NCBI RefSeq assembly: GCF_910592395.1 | Contig: NC_088317.1 | Coordinates: 19,268,039-19,332,038 of the forward strand | DNA from: Lineus longissimus | Taxonomy: Eukaryota > Nemertea > Pilidiophora > Heteronemertea > Lineidae | Direction: 5' to 3' | DNA length: 64,000 bases | In this document: positions 1 to 12,057 of the stretch, piece after piece | Position numbering within the stretch: position 1 is the stretch's first letter | Layout of the letters: every line of letters starts with the position of its first letter | Made by a program: the position numbers and the translations under genes | Notes under the pieces: generated by a model | Database searches by the model: none | The model's input: the letters and a program-made list of their open reading frames with translations, nothing else | Told to the model about the DNA's origin: nothing

Positions 1-279
1 AATAGTACAATAGATGTAGAGCTGACAAGTCAAGAACATTTATGGACACTATGTTTGTTCGCCAGAAGGAAATGGGAGCCCAAAATAACTGGATTTGCAG
101 AAAATGTTATCCCGCAATTCAGTTTGCAGGACTTCAGAGCCCACTTCAGAGTTGGAAGGGGGGTGTTCGAGACACTTTTGACCGAACTTTATCCCGATCT
201 GGTTTCCGAACATGTCGGTGGTACAACTATCAATATTTATCTACAGCGTTATTACAGGAGTACACAATATTGGATATAA
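1..279 (+). pseudogene. PIF/Harbinger transposase fragment (N-terminal part, open at left edge)
   Basis: The frame starting at base 1 stays open to a stop at 277-279 and continues to the left of the window. It contains a stretch reading FSLQDFRAHFRVGRGVFETL. That matches the conserved segment of animal PIF/Harbinger (HARBI1-type) transposases just before the DDE nuclease domain, where an F-x-x-H/N-F-R-[MVL]-x-R-x-x-F-x-x-L-L pattern is typical. The family's DDE triad would lie further downstream and is absent, because the frame closes after about 92 codons, so this is a truncated copy. It sits in the upstream intron of the SCHIP1-like gene, on the same strand. The following bases (340-505) are CpG-rich with small inverted repeats and may be the 3' end of the same transposon. 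Family assignment rests on recognised motif pattern only. Confidence 0.6.
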
Positions 280-339
280 CAATGTAAAAATCACGAATTT
301 ATCCCTTACGTTTTCGAGGCCGCCATTTTGTCACATGGT

Positions 340-505
340 TATTGTCGAGTCTGCTGAGTTCGACGCTCATGCCATCGAGGGTTGAGCCCGAGTAGCTAAC
401 TAGGTCAGATATGACGTCACTCGGGTCGGTACCCGCGGAAAAAATGAAGTTCGACTGGAGCTCGACCCGACCGAGTCCAACCTCGGGTTACAGTCGAACT
501 CTGCC
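340..505. mobile_element. CpG-rich inverted-repeat tract, probable 3' end of a Harbinger-type element
   Basis: This 165-bp tract is much richer in CpG than its surroundings. It carries short inverted repeats: CTGAGTTCGAC at 353-363 against GTCGAACTCTG at 493-503, and related GTTCGAC copies between them. A palindromic CRE octamer, TGACGTCA, lies at 412-419. Immediately to the right (from about 506) the sequence resumes as the interior of the AGCTCACC-type dispersed repeat, so this tract plus the transposase fragment at its left looks like an insertion into that repeat. The left boundary and the target duplication lie outside the window or are decayed. Confidence 0.35.
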
Positions 506-848
506 TCTGACACCGAATTTTGGCCTGATCTGATTCTTGATTTGGCCACCAGGGGGTCAAAACTGAAAAAGTAGGACGTGCAATATCTCGCTTATTAATG
601 ACTTTTTTTCGATGAATTTTTTATTGCAGGGACTCTTAGCAATCACACGATATTGATCTTGTTGATGTCATAGACAATTATTGGTTGGATCATAAACTTA
701 TATATACTGCCCTGTCTTATTACTTGACATCAATACACATCTAAAAAAAGTCTTCATGCCTGATTGTGTTCACCATATTCACCTCTAAACTAAGCATGAT
801 CCTGCCTAATAAAAGATGTATACGGTGAGCACAATGGCCCCTGGCCGT
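506..848 (+). repeat. 3' part of the AGCTCACC...GGTGAGC dispersed repeat
   Basis: The block beginning ACACCGAATTTTGGCCTGAT, with a nearby CCACCAGGGGG motif, recurs at 2888-2960 and 3270-3340. The end module GGTGAGCACAATGGCCCC (824-841) recurs with small changes at about 3993-4016. This is therefore the 3' portion of the same long dispersed repeat, cut on its left side by the inserted CpG-rich or transposase sequence. It encodes nothing recognisable. Confidence 0.6.
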
Positions 849-975
849 TTCATTTTGTTTTCTGCTCCAAATGACCCAAAATCATCAGTCCCAATTTTTT
901 TGACTTTCTAAGTTCAAAATTTTTTCCACGTCTTTTTTTTCTGCTCAAAATGAAGCAACATTGTCAGTCCCAATG
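848..975 (+). repeat. Dispersed TCTGCTCAAAATGA-type repeat, two tandem modules
   Basis: Two modules of the form 'TTTCTGCTC(C/A)AAATGA... CATCAGTCCCA' are followed by A/T runs. The same module recurs at 11100-11640 (minus), 26935-27160 (minus), 30665-30995 (plus), 35245-35430 (plus) and 50095-50240 (plus). This copy stops only about 50 bp before the exon acceptor at 1025, so it directly abuts the splicing signals of the first exon. No coding capacity. Confidence 0.65.
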
Positions 976-1025
976 CCAATTTGTCTCCTCTCTTTGTTTA
1001 TACCCAACTTGTGTTTCTCTTGTAG

Positions 1026-2121
1026 CATCCAGAGGGCGTGGCGACAGTTTCGTCTGGGTCAAGAAGAAGAAGCTGAGGACGAGGAAGAAGCGACGTACTC
1101 ACGTAACCTGCCATCACCACCGCCATCTGAGATCGAGGAACTGAGTGAGATTGACAGTCTAAATGGCAATCAGGCGATGTCAATATCGACCAATGAGGGA
1201 AGCCTGAGGAACCTCCACCCAGATGACGAGATTTTAACTGATTTTGATACTGCAGTGCCACCTGAACATGATCGCATTGTTGTTCCACGAGATACTGACT
1301 CGGTCCTCTCTGACTATTCTGAGATGGCCGACCCGCTCAAGGAACACTTTGACGAGCAGGACGTCAAGATCATAAAGATGGAAGACTTGGAGGCAGGCAA
1401 TACTATGTACCCAGCGACTGAGTTACGTATCAAACGATCACCTGACGAGTCTGATGAAGAATATACTAAACGTGTGAAGAAAATGAACTATCTGAGTTTA
1501 GCGCAGGAATTTGCTGAGCTAAAGAAGGTTAATGCAGATGCATTGCCCTTTGACATGCATAAAGGTCAAACGTACGAGGTTATGAGTTCTGATGAGGAAG
1601 AGGATTATTGTAGCTCTGAGGGTGGCAGCTCGGAACTGCCAACTCCCTGTGCCTCGGAGAAACCGTTTGGATACTTTGGGGAGCTAGAGTCTCCTGCCAC
1701 TGAGAATATGGAGAATTTTAATCAGCGGACTTATAAGAATAAGAATTTGCATAATGAAAGTAAATCTTGGCCGATGAAGCCAGATTCGGAGATGGACTAC
1801 CGTAATCATAATCAACATGACAACAACACTACTACTAGCGACACCTGGAGTGGCAATGAGGAGTATCATTATAAAGATACGACTCTCCCCGCTAACGTAA
1901 CACAGCTTGAAGATCTGCCCAAAAACATGCGTTACCAGAAATGTGTTCCATCTCAGGAGGAATATGAGAAGAGAGCGCACTCTGATGGCTCAAGCCCCAA
2001 CCAAGAATCAGCCGATTTCGATGTGTACAACATTGAGAATACGCTCCAACACATGGACTGGGCAACATTTGAGAAACAACTACAACGAGTCGAGGAGTCC
2101 GAGGAACAAAAGACTGGAAAG
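1026..2121 (+). CDS. SCHIP1: SCHIP1/IQCJ-SCHIP1 orthologue, large internal coding exon
   Basis: Internal exon of 1096 bp: acceptor TTTCTCTTGTAG ending at 1025 behind a pyrimidine-rich tract, donor GTAGGT at 2122. It enters with the last base of a split codon and leaves in phase 0, giving 365 complete codons. Residues 1-12 (IQRAWRQFRLGQ) match the IQ motif of vertebrate IQCJ (IIQRAWREY type), a calmodulin-binding motif. The exon continues through an acidic, Ser/Pro-rich, probably disordered region. Around residue 154 lies NYLSLAQEFAELK, and from residue 186 MSSDEEED, a strong casein-kinase-2-like acidic serine cluster. From residue 343, MDWATFEKQLQRVEE matches human SCHIP1 MDWAALEKHLAGLQF. In vertebrates IQCJ-SCHIP1 binds ankyrin-G at axon initial segments and nodes, and SCHIP1 binds schwannomin/merlin. 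Those roles are inferred here by homology. The exons encoding the N-terminus lie upstream of the window. Confidence 0.9.
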
Positions 2122-2684
2122 GTAGGTTGTTGTTTTATCTGAACTAATTCGCATATTGATGCCAAGGTGAATTATCATTTATCACGATCAACTAGTTTGG
2201 CTGGACTTTCACCTTGACCCTCAGGTCATAGAGGATCATCGACCTTGAGGTAGCAATGTTCAATCTTCGTGAAGATGATGTTAGATAATGAATCAGCATA
2301 TTCAAAGGGTTCAAGGGTATGGGGCATACAGAGATAGCAAGATGTTTCCAAGTGTTTAGAATACTTTGTTCCTGGAACCTTTCTTCCAGTTGCAGTTGGT
2401 TTAATATGAAAAGAAAAGGTTCACATCCAGAGAGAAATGTTTAAAAGAGAAGTCCCACATGAGGTTCTGTGGCGTTATAATCTCTAAGCAACAAAAGCCT
2501 ATTTTGTTGCATTATTTCCTTCCCACAGCTAAGTGTCTAAGCTGCTTTTGGTTGCTAGGCTGCAGTTGTTTTACACCGCTGTAACCAACGGTTAAAGGCG
2601 GAAGAGACATATTCGAGAACCGAGATTATAAGCGTTTAGTTTTGAAATATGATGTCTTTGACTGGCAGGCAATGGTCTATTTTA
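2122..2684. other. Intron sequence, no feature recognised
   Basis: Ordinary A/T-rich intronic sequence just after the first exon. I see no repeat, ORF or structured RNA. Confidence 0.6.
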
Positions 2685-4027
2685 TTAGCTCACCATTCAG
2701 GAGAGCTTATACGATACCGTGGCATCCGTCTTCGTCGTCCGTCGTTAACTTTTGACAAAAGAGTGGCACGTTTCTTAACCACTTGACCTAGAAGGTTCGT
2801 ACTTGGTGTGTAGGTACCCCCTAGGCAAGGCCTTCTTTCAAAATGAAAATTAGCGCAATTTGACCATGATTCCCTACGTCATGGTACCTCGGACACCGAA
2901 TTTCGATCTGATCTGATTCTTGACTTGGCCATCAGAGGGCCAAAGCTAAAAAAGGTAAAAAGTGCAATATCTCACTTATCAGTGACTTGTTTTCGGTGAT
3001 ATTTTTATGGTAGGTACTCCAAGCAACGGTACATTACTCATACCGACTTTGGTTTGACTGGACCAGTCTTGATGTCAGTACAACATCTATGAGTGTGGAG
3101 CAGCCATTGCTTTTAAAAAAGGTTGTGATGATCATTGGCTCACCGTTAGGGGAGTCTATACGATAGCCCTGTGTCCGTCGTCGTCGTCGTCCGTATCCTG
3201 TGTGGCACGTTTCTTAACTGCTTGTGCTATGAACTTGAAACTTTGTACACATGACCTCCTAGGTCAGAGGTACTCTGACACTGAATTTCGGTCCGATCTG
3301 GTTCATGACTTGGCCACCAGGGGGCCAAAACTGAAAACAAAAAAAGTGTGATATGTCTCCTATTAATGATCCGTTTTCAATAAAACTTTTATGGTCCAAT
3401 ATGATTCACCACTTGACCACCAGGGGGCAAAATCCAAAAACCTTAAAAATGTGCTTATTCCTTAACTTCTTGCCCGATTGCCATGGGTACATCTAACCAC
3501 CATACAGTATATGTCAGTATTGTCACACAGGTTTTTAATTTGACCTACTTTTCAAGGTCACAGAGGTCAAATGGCGTAAATTGGCCGTCAGGCCGTAACT
3601 ATGGCACGTTTCTTAACCGCAATGACTATTGATCACAAATTAAGTACATATGTACCCATTGGTCAGGTGTTCTCAGGTACAGAAGTTTGGTTCAATCTGA
3701 TTTGCCGTTTGGCCTCCAGGGAGGGGGCCAAATCCAAAATTCTTCAAAATGCTATTATTCCTTAATTACTTGCCCGATTGGCACCAATTTTATATCATAG
3801 GTACATCTAATTCTAACAACCATTCAGTGTGTCACCCGGGTCTTTTTTGATTTGACCTACTTTTCAAGGTTACAGAGGTCAAATGTACTGTAAATTGGCC
3901 ATTTTGGGGAAATTGTAATTGGTTGGACCTACATCAAACCTAACACTACATGACACAATACCATACTCTTCATCCATCTTTCCTCCACATGAGGTGAGCA
4001 CAATGCCCCTGGCCATTTCATTGTGAG
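2685..4027 (+). repeat. AGCTCACC...GGTGAGC dispersed repeat, composite of several modules
   Basis: It begins with TTAGCTCACC and continues through a CCGTC(GTC)n tract, the GTGGCACGTTTCTTAAC block, an ACACCGAATTTCG block and the CCAGGGGGC block. It ends near 3993-4016 with GGTGAGCACAATGCCCCTGG. The start module recurs at about 3141 (GGCTCACC...TGTCCGTCGTCGTC) and the GGCACGTTTCTTAAC block recurs three times (about 2765, 3203, 3603), so this is two or more copies or internal duplications. Two copies of a TGACCTACTTTTCAAGGT module (3541, 3853) carry nuclear-receptor-like half-sites. No ORF. From memory, very similar repeats occur in marine invertebrates. The family's transposition mechanism is not evident. 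Confidence 0.6.
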
Positions 4028-7000
4028 GAAGATGAAATCCAACCTGTGGTTCTGAGCTTGCAGACTTTAACAGTTAACTGTTTCATGACTCTGGTCCTGG
4101 TACAAGCTTCAGTTCTCTTTTAATCCCTGAGATGGCTCTACTACAGTTCTGGGTGAACAGTGGATGATTCTTAAGGGGGATGGTGTCAGCTATAATAGGG
4201 GATCATTATAACACAGTATTTCGACAAAATCAGAAGTGCCACGGTTTCTTTCTAACTGAGTATCAAGTTATTTTTAAACCCGTCAAAAATCAATTGTGGG
4301 GTAATGTTCTTAAGCAGCCATGGCACTTCATTAGAAAGGAACATTGAAAAGTACATTATTTTGCACTCTCTCAGGGATCCTTTTCGTTTAAAAGAAGTCG
4401 AGGAAACTCTGCCCCATATGTTGTGTCAGTCCTCCATCTTAAAACATGAAACACAATGACCACAGTCACCTTTTTAATATCCCAACAAGACCACCTGAGT
4501 TAAAAAACACTGTCAAGTTCCAATTACTGCCACCTAATCAGCAAGGCAACCTGACTTGTACCATTAAGGCTACAGACTCATTTCACATTCAGTCTGAAGC
4601 GAGAATGGTCATGTCTGGTGACGAGAGATGTCTTCTCCGTGACCCTCATCCATTTGGAGATGACATGTACAGAGGCAAATGTTTCTGTCAAGATGGACTG
4701 TGAGTGCTGCTGTCTAGGAAGGCTCATATGTGGCTCTCAGACTGTAAAATAGCCTGTATGTTGGTTCCCATGGAGCTAACCAGTCTTCTATTTAGCTCCA
4801 TCACCATAAATCTCCCAAATTTGATTTTCCCAGAATCCTCCCTCCCTCGCAGGTTAAACTACTTAAGTAATTAAGACTTCTAGTAAATGATTATTGATGA
4901 AATATCCTCGTGCGCTAATGGGGAGTTGTTCTGTGATACTGCAATACCACAGTTTGTAATTGATGGTTCCGGCAGATCAATGTTTGTCTGTCTACGGCCA
5001 TGAGGAATAGATGTTGTGGGCAATAGATATGTTTTAGTGATGATGATTGATTTGAAAACGTCCATTTTGTAAACTCCTCACCAAACTCTATCAATGGTTT
5101 GTAACTGTGAGGTTCCCTTTTCACCGATTCGCTGAGAACTAGGTATACACTTCTGTGGAGAGGCTTTGGATCTAATGTGAAGGGGTTTGGGTTATCACCA
5201 GTCTTCCTGTTACCATACCTCACAGCTGTACTCCTCAAAGTTCTCCAAATAAACCAGTCTAATCATGTTCCTGGTCGGTTAGAATTTTATTCTCTCCACA
5301 CTGTAATTGGAGATTGGACATCTCGGGACAATCCTGATAACCTGCTTGGTTGCCACTGATGAGGTCTTGCTGGACGGAACTCCCAATCTTCACAGACAGA
5401 ATGGAAGCAACCATGTTGATAAGGGGTGTCGTGGCGTGGCACCGCTCTGTCTGGGGCGACCAGCCAACTACTGATTTATAATGTTGTGGAGCTGAGGTAT
5501 TGATTGCAGTCCTGCCCTTGCCACTTACGTGTGATGTGGTTTGTTTCATCTGGCACAAATTGACATTCATTATCATTTGTGAAATGAACAGTACCAGATA
5601 GATGTGCTGGCTATGAGGGAACCAGTTGCCTTTGCTTCAGAGTCAAAGCTAAAGCTGAATGCTTCTAAGTCTTTGAGGTGAATTTGTTCTGCTGTTGATG
5701 GATGATCATTCCTATCAACTGGCCTCAAATCGCATCTCTGCCCCCACATCATTCAATAACCAGATCAACCCACCAAGAGACTATAGTTTACATAACTAAT
5801 GACATATCGTGTCATCGTGTATCAATCATGGTCGTTGTTGACATTGATGGCATCCATCGGATCAGCTGTATTATTGCCTGGTGGTTCTGTATTGTAAGAG
5901 TCACGACCCCTAGTGTTACTAATAATCATCATTCTCTACACCGGACAGCATTGTTGACTTTGCTAAGTGTCTTTCGTCATTCGCCTATTGCTAGAATTAG
6001 ATTGATCAAATTTTGTATCGATTTACTTATCACGGTATACTTCAGGTCTGGTTAAGTGTAGAGAATCATGATAGAGCATCAGTGCATTCCTACAGAATGA
6101 GTGAACTATTGGCTCATACATTGTTATAACAGGAACATTACAGACTCCAAACACAGCCCAGTCCTCTCCATCATTTTCAAACATGCTACAATCATTGCCC
6201 CATATGCTTTATGCGAGGACCTGTTGATGAAATGTTGCCGAGTTCGGTATTTGCGCTGAGAGTCCGGGATTGCATGTGTCATCAGTCATGTTGCAGCTTG
6301 AAATGATCTACCTTGGTCAATGGGACTCTGTGCTACATGTCGTCTGAGAACCTGGTTGAGGAGCCATGGCAGACTCAGAAAAAGCATTCCCTTGTATGTT
6401 TACCTACTTCTCATTAAATGGCAGCTCAAAATAACTGACAAGAACTGATATCAGTCTACTATCATAAAACCTGTATTTTCCCAAATCCCCAGCAATTAGC
6501 ACTTCCTGTTTTGGTCGTGTTGGTAATGTGTGATGCTCACAACTACAGACGGTATCGGGGTATAGATCCTATATTAGCCCAACATCGGTGGAGATCCTGC
6601 ATATAGATGGTCTCCGTGATCGAACACCAGTGGATTAAGGCTGGGAAGAGAACCAACAGAATGTACCAATATCTCAGGGGTGACAGCTAGAATATTTACA
6701 TGTGGTTAGGTTGGGATGTTGTGTCTTCCTTGAATGGAGTACAGGATACAGGAGTCGGGACAATACCCAGTTAGTACCATGTAGGCTGCCAATTCACAGG
6801 AGAAATAGCTTGTGGATAAGGATTTAGGATTGTAGCTTAACTGTTGAAATTCTCGGACTATTAGTTTTACTTTTGTGGAGTATTCCTGTCGTGGTATCAG
6901 TGGTGAGTCATATGAGAATCTGTCTCCGAATGTACGTCAGCAAGCGATTTTTTATAGTAAAATTGTGAATGGAGAAGGCAACAGAAACAAGTTATTCGCA

Positions 7001-10000
7001 TATTTTCACACAATGAATCGAATGATTGATTCTATGATAATTCATGTTTATTCCAGTTGAGTTGTCCTTTAGTTAGCTAGTGATAGTTATGTAACCAACA
7101 AGACTGATGTCTGCTGACTTTGTTGTATAGCTAGCTACTGTAGTGTAGTACAGGATAGGGGCATCTTTGATATCATGCATTCCCGATTGTCTATGTTTTC
7201 GGACACTAGTAACTCTAGGAGCTGGTTAATGGAGGAAAGGGTGGCTTCAAATAATGTATGGTGATCAGTTGGTCACTAGGTTAGGGTTAGCAAGGTTCAG
7301 GCAGCTTATGCTCCTTACTTTGTTGCATGCAGAATGATCCATGAACTGTCTATGAGATCCTCTTGAGGCGAGGTACCAACCACGGGAGGATAGCTGCACT
7401 TATCAGTCTGAACATGCAAACTCTGTATGGATGATGGATGATGCTTGAACATCTCCAGATGACTGTTTGAGGTCGCCAGAATCTATAAAGTAACAATCCC
7501 AATCTATCGCCGCTGGATGAATTATTGACCAACTGTCATGGTTGATCTCAGTCATGGATAACAGCCTCGTTGGCTATAACCTGACTATTCTGAATGCAAT
7601 CTTTGAGTCTGCCACTCGGCAACTTGTTTCCTGTGAAGGCTGTCTGTGTGATAGAAATGGGAGCGTGGGGTGGGCACCAAGGGATGAAATTTGGCACCTT
7701 CCAAAAGTTTATCTTTTGGGCCCCATATCACTAACATCGAAACTGTCCTACTGCTGTTTAGTTGCAAAGGGAGCATGCCCCGCTATGGCTCTGAAGTTTT
7801 GACCAGCTGGTTTCAAAAATAGAGTTCAACAAAATCAGTGTAACCTTACTTTGAGGCATGAAACACATAAGTTGATTCTTTGGCTTCCAAGAACATAAGA
7901 TCCAGTAGCCTTATAGATAAACGAATCTTGACACGAACAAGTTCAAGCATCAGTTGAGCATACCTGAGACTTGGAACGAGCTTACAGTTGTTAAATTGAT
8001 CTTTTGTTATGGAACTGAAGGCAATACGATGTGTTAATGATGGAATAAGAGACTTGAGGTAGGCGTGTTTATGGCAACATGGCTGATGTATGAAACCCAT
8101 GGCCTCTTGGCTTCAGTATTGCATATCGAGTAGCAGGGGCTAAACACCGCTTGAACAGTGCCTTAAAATACTTTTTCATTTCAATTCAAGCTTTAAAGCA
8201 AGCTCTGGTATGAATTAGATTAGCTGATTAATCACATAAACCTGGTCAGCAGATATTCTATTCTTCCATGATGACAAGAACATCCTAGCATATTGTTGTC
8301 CCAATCTCCAAACTTTCTCCAATATGAAACTTTAAAAGCCATTTAGCCAACCTGATTCCAACATTACTCTTATGTGGTGAAATACGGTAATTTCTCCTGC
8401 CCAAAGTCATCAGTGTCGCCTGGCAACACATTTATGGTGGTGATCTAATTACAGTGTTAATATTCCCACGATGATGACTAGATAATGGTGATGTCCAGCA
8501 TGTTGAGGATGAGAAACATCGTCCTGTTTTATGGCGCTATTTCTACATTATAACCCCCTGGAATCGTGCATCAAATGATCTGCTAGCTAAGAATATGGCT
8601 GGGTTTCAGAAGCAGTCTTAACAGATATCAAGCGAGGAAGAAGGCACGACTGGTAAGGAGAATGTACTTCTCCACATGGATTGATTTAGAGGGTACAAGA
8701 GCTTGTACCTAAATTACTCAATAACCTGAGAACTACTTACTGGTCTGTGTGTATGTGGGAAATGGGAATGTTTTCACAGACATTGGATTGATATTGGTGT
8801 TAGTTATTTGTTGGGCAGTTGTAACTGACTGTGACAGTAGAACTGCTCTACTTGAAAGAATGGAGCGTTTCTCTTCTATAGCTCCTTAGCAATTCCAAAC
8901 ATGTGACACTGAAATGAGATCACCTTCCTTCTCTCCAAGTAACATCATCCATTTGAATAAGCAGGCCCCATTTTATATGCACCTCCAGTATCACCTGTCA
9001 GCAGGATTTGCATAAACTAATCTATAGCTCTTCGAATCATAGCACTGTCCTTGATAAAGGCACAGAAACATTCACCAAGCTGTCCATGCCCATGATAGAT
9101 TCCCACATTTTCACCTCCCGTTCTGGCGACAGAATGAGAATCATATGTTTACCGAAATTTGACAGTGGAAATGAGGAAAAAAAGGTGATGGAATCATCTC
9201 ATTCTCACCTGAGCATAATCTGTCAGCCTTATTTATCCCGGTGAACATTCTGATAAAAGATGGCGGAGATTTTATAATCAAGAACGAAGTCACCTTTGAT
9301 AAATCTTTACCATTGTGCTAATGTCCATGAGGTTGACTCTTTCACTTTCAGTGGGAAAAACCTATGCAATTTATCAAACTTCTCAAGATCATGAAGAAGT
9401 CCTTCCAGGGTTAACTTGGCCCAGACACCTTGTCAGATGTTAATCCGGTTTTATTGAAAAAAACAGTCGTAGTATTGCAGAGAATTCGTACTCAACCTGG
9501 GCTGTTCACCTCGTCATTCAAGTGTTGAGTGATCTCCTTTATCATCTGGAAAATTGATAAAGCACTTCCCTCGATCAATCATAACAGTCTGATCAAAAGA
9601 AAACAGTGGTGAATATTGTGGGAACTGCACCTCTCTGTCTTCATATTCATTGAGAAACTTGCTGGTTGCAGGAAAGCCATGTTGAATAAGAGGAGAGAGG
9701 AGTTGATGACTGAAGTAGTATCTGGGATTTTTTTCGGTGATGGAAATGACCTTGACCCTTTGATAAAAAGATGTAGCCCAATCGGTATCTGATAATGGTA
9801 AAGCTCTAATCTTGCTTCCACAGCTGGATAAGAGGATTGTCTTTTAGATCGGGTAAAACAGTAAAAAAAGCAGATTTCAGCATAATTGGAAAAGCATGTC
9901 TTGCTTGAAAGATGCACGGGTTTTTGATTTGAGGGGATCTGATGTGATGTGGAAGGGGAATGAGTATCAGATCTCACATTGGTTGCACAAATGTCCTTAA

Positions 10001-10110
10001 GTTTTGTTGAAGACATGCCATGAATGATTTAGCCAAATTGGTAAGTTTTATATTACTGAAAATAGTGTTTCAATTGGCACTGATATGATGACGGCCTTCA
10101 GAGGGGAAAC
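4028..10110. other. Long unique intron stretch, no gene recognised
   Basis: About 6 kb of low-CpG, A/T-rich intronic DNA. Short open frames occur, such as 4446-4703 (+) and 5702-6055 (+), but they show no domain, no splice-site-bounded coding signal and no recognisable similarity. No tandem array or inverted-repeat element was seen. Residual weak similarity to the AGCTCC-type repeats is possible near 4790. Confidence 0.5.
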
Positions 10111-10165
10111 ATCAACGCCCATCGTCTCAGAGGTCCCTGGTTCGATCCTGGGTCAGTTTCGGTGT
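10095..10165 (+). repeat. tRNA-like B-box, probable SINE remnant
   Basis: GGTTCGATCC at 10139-10148 is a perfect match to the RNA polymerase III B-box (RGTTCRANNCC). The flanks CCTGG and CTGGG can form a T-stem with wobble pairs. No matching A-box, anticodon arm or acceptor stem is visible, so this is a tRNA-derived SINE fragment at most and not a tRNA gene. Confidence 0.35.
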
Positions 10166-11084
10166 ACTCATGTTATAGAGAAGGGAGCTTGGTGAAAATA
10201 TAGATATGAGCAAAGGATTCAGTTGAATTGAATATTTGATCCTGCTGGCAAAACACCGGTTTTTGCCTGACTGGATACTTGCATTATAGCACAACAAGTC
10301 ATTTGAGATTTGAGGTGAGCTAATACAAAAAGTCATATCATTCAGTGTGATTAAAAAAGTCTCCCAGATGACCTTGACCCCTGACAAAAACATGCCGCGG
10401 CACAACATCCAGCTGATCTCCATATCTGTGATGCAACCAACTGATCAGGTTAGGTTTGTAACATCAAAGACCTGCTGGTGTGTTAGACCAGCAGATCCTG
10501 TCACAAACAACCGCTATTGTCATGAGATGGGAAAGTCAATGGTAGGTCACTGCCGTATTGACAAACAGCAGCTCAGGTTCCCCATCAGGAAGAACTGGGG
10601 AGTGAGTCACCACTATCCTCCTTTGAAATAACACAGAAAAAAATGACTCTGACTATTAGAGGAAGCCTTCAGCAACAAAAAGATGAGCCAAGTTTGTGTT
10701 GGGGGCTTATGTTCCAAAGCAAACATGATGTGCCAGACCAAAGTACTGGTCGGTCATAGTGAAGTGGGTGATGATGGATAATACTGAATTCTTACAAAGC
10801 TAGCAGATGATTTTTGGACAAGAAATCTCCGGTTAAAATGAATTCATATTCCACACTCTCAGTACGATCTTGGCACAATAATTTGGTCATTTCTTCATTG
10901 ATGTGAACTGACACTATCCCTTTGAGTGTTATTGTTTTGGCAAGTAACATTTAATTAGTATGTCGTTTGGTTCAGCGCCAAGGCATGAATGAGCCAAGTT
11001 AATTATATTCTCTCATGCCTCATTTGTGATGGGCTATATTGATATTGGCATTCTTAACATAGACTGTGTTTATTTTTGCGGTTG

Positions 11085-11640
11085 TTGAACCAGGGTGACC
11101 AAGACAATGCCATCGCCTTTCACTGAGTCAGATCCAAAAAAAAAAATTTCTGAAAAACTTTCAAAGTGAAAAAAGTTTTGGGATTGATGATGTTGCTTCA
11201 TTCTGAGCAAAAAAAAAACAAGTGAAAAAAATTTTTCAACATGGAAATTTTTTTCACCTTTCACTTTCACCTTTCAAAAAGTTTTGGGACAGACGATGTT
11301 GCTTCATTTTGAGCAGAAAACAAAAACAAGTGAAAAAAAATTTTGGACTTAGAATTTTTTTCACCTTTCACTCAGTCAGGTCAAAAAAAAAATTTCACAA
11401 AAATTTTCAAAGTCAAAAAAGTTTTGGGACAGACAATGTTGCTTCATTTTGAGCAGAAAACAAAAACAAGTGAAAAAAAATTTTGGACTTAGAATTTTTT
11501 TCACCTTTCACTCAGTCAGGTCAAAAAAAAAATTTCACAAAAATTTTCAAAGTCAAAAAAGTTTTGGGACAGACGATGTTGCTTCATTTTGAGCAGAAAA
11601 CAAAAACATGTGAAAAAAAATGTTGGACTTCGAAATCTTT
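11085..11640 (-). repeat. 140-bp tandem copies of the TCTGCTCAAAATGA-type repeat
   Basis: On this strand the anchor GTTTTGGGAC is found at 11281, 11421 and 11561, exactly 140 bp apart, with a diverged copy at 11175. Each unit contains GATGTTGCTTCATTTTGAGC followed by long A runs and GTGAAAAAAA. The second and third units are almost identical, indicating recent duplication. It is the reverse complement of the module seen at 848-975, 30665-30995, 35245-35430 and 50095-50240. Open frames across it are low-complexity K/F-rich artefacts. Confidence 0.75.
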
Positions 11641-12057
11641 GCTTGTGTCTCAACAATCCTCTTTGACAGCCGCTAATAGCACTCGATCAGAGCTCCCATC
11701 TACTAAAACAGAGAAAGCTTCATGTTACCTCGCCTACTTTTGTGTGCCACCGGATGCAACTGTAGACACTTCATAGAAACCATTGTTTCCATGCTGCTGA
11801 ATACTATCACTTCTGTGAAGCAGTTCTTTATCATATGATATACTGTTAGCAAATCTTGCCAATTTTTGCGATCATGCCCTTAATGCAACTCCTTCTCCTT
11901 GCTACATAGTAGATTATTTGATATGCAGCATGATATACTGATAGAGGATGCTGCCAATTGGCTGATCTGTTGAGTATGCAGCATCCAGCTCCTGTGAAGT
12001 ATAGTTACTGGCAGGTAAGTCACATAATGCAGGATTGCATTATCTGTCGGTGGTGGT

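Noticed and set aside
961-1025. Start of the first exon at the upstream end of its open frame
   Set aside because: There is no ATG-based initiation context, the stretch is pyrimidine-rich intron ending in TTGTAG, and the homologous protein begins upstream of the IQ motif.
2122-2142. Extension of the first exon to the in-frame stop at 2140-2142
   Set aside because: AAG|GTAGGT is a good donor and vertebrate SCHIP1 continues after this block. Intron retention would add only six residues and a stop.
4446-4703. 85-codon open frame in the giant intron
   Set aside because: No recognisable domain, no flanking acceptor or donor in frame with neighbouring exons.
9579-10016. 145-codon minus-strand open frame
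   Set aside because: Low-complexity Ser/Leu/Phe composition typical of chance A/T-rich frames. No similarity recognised.
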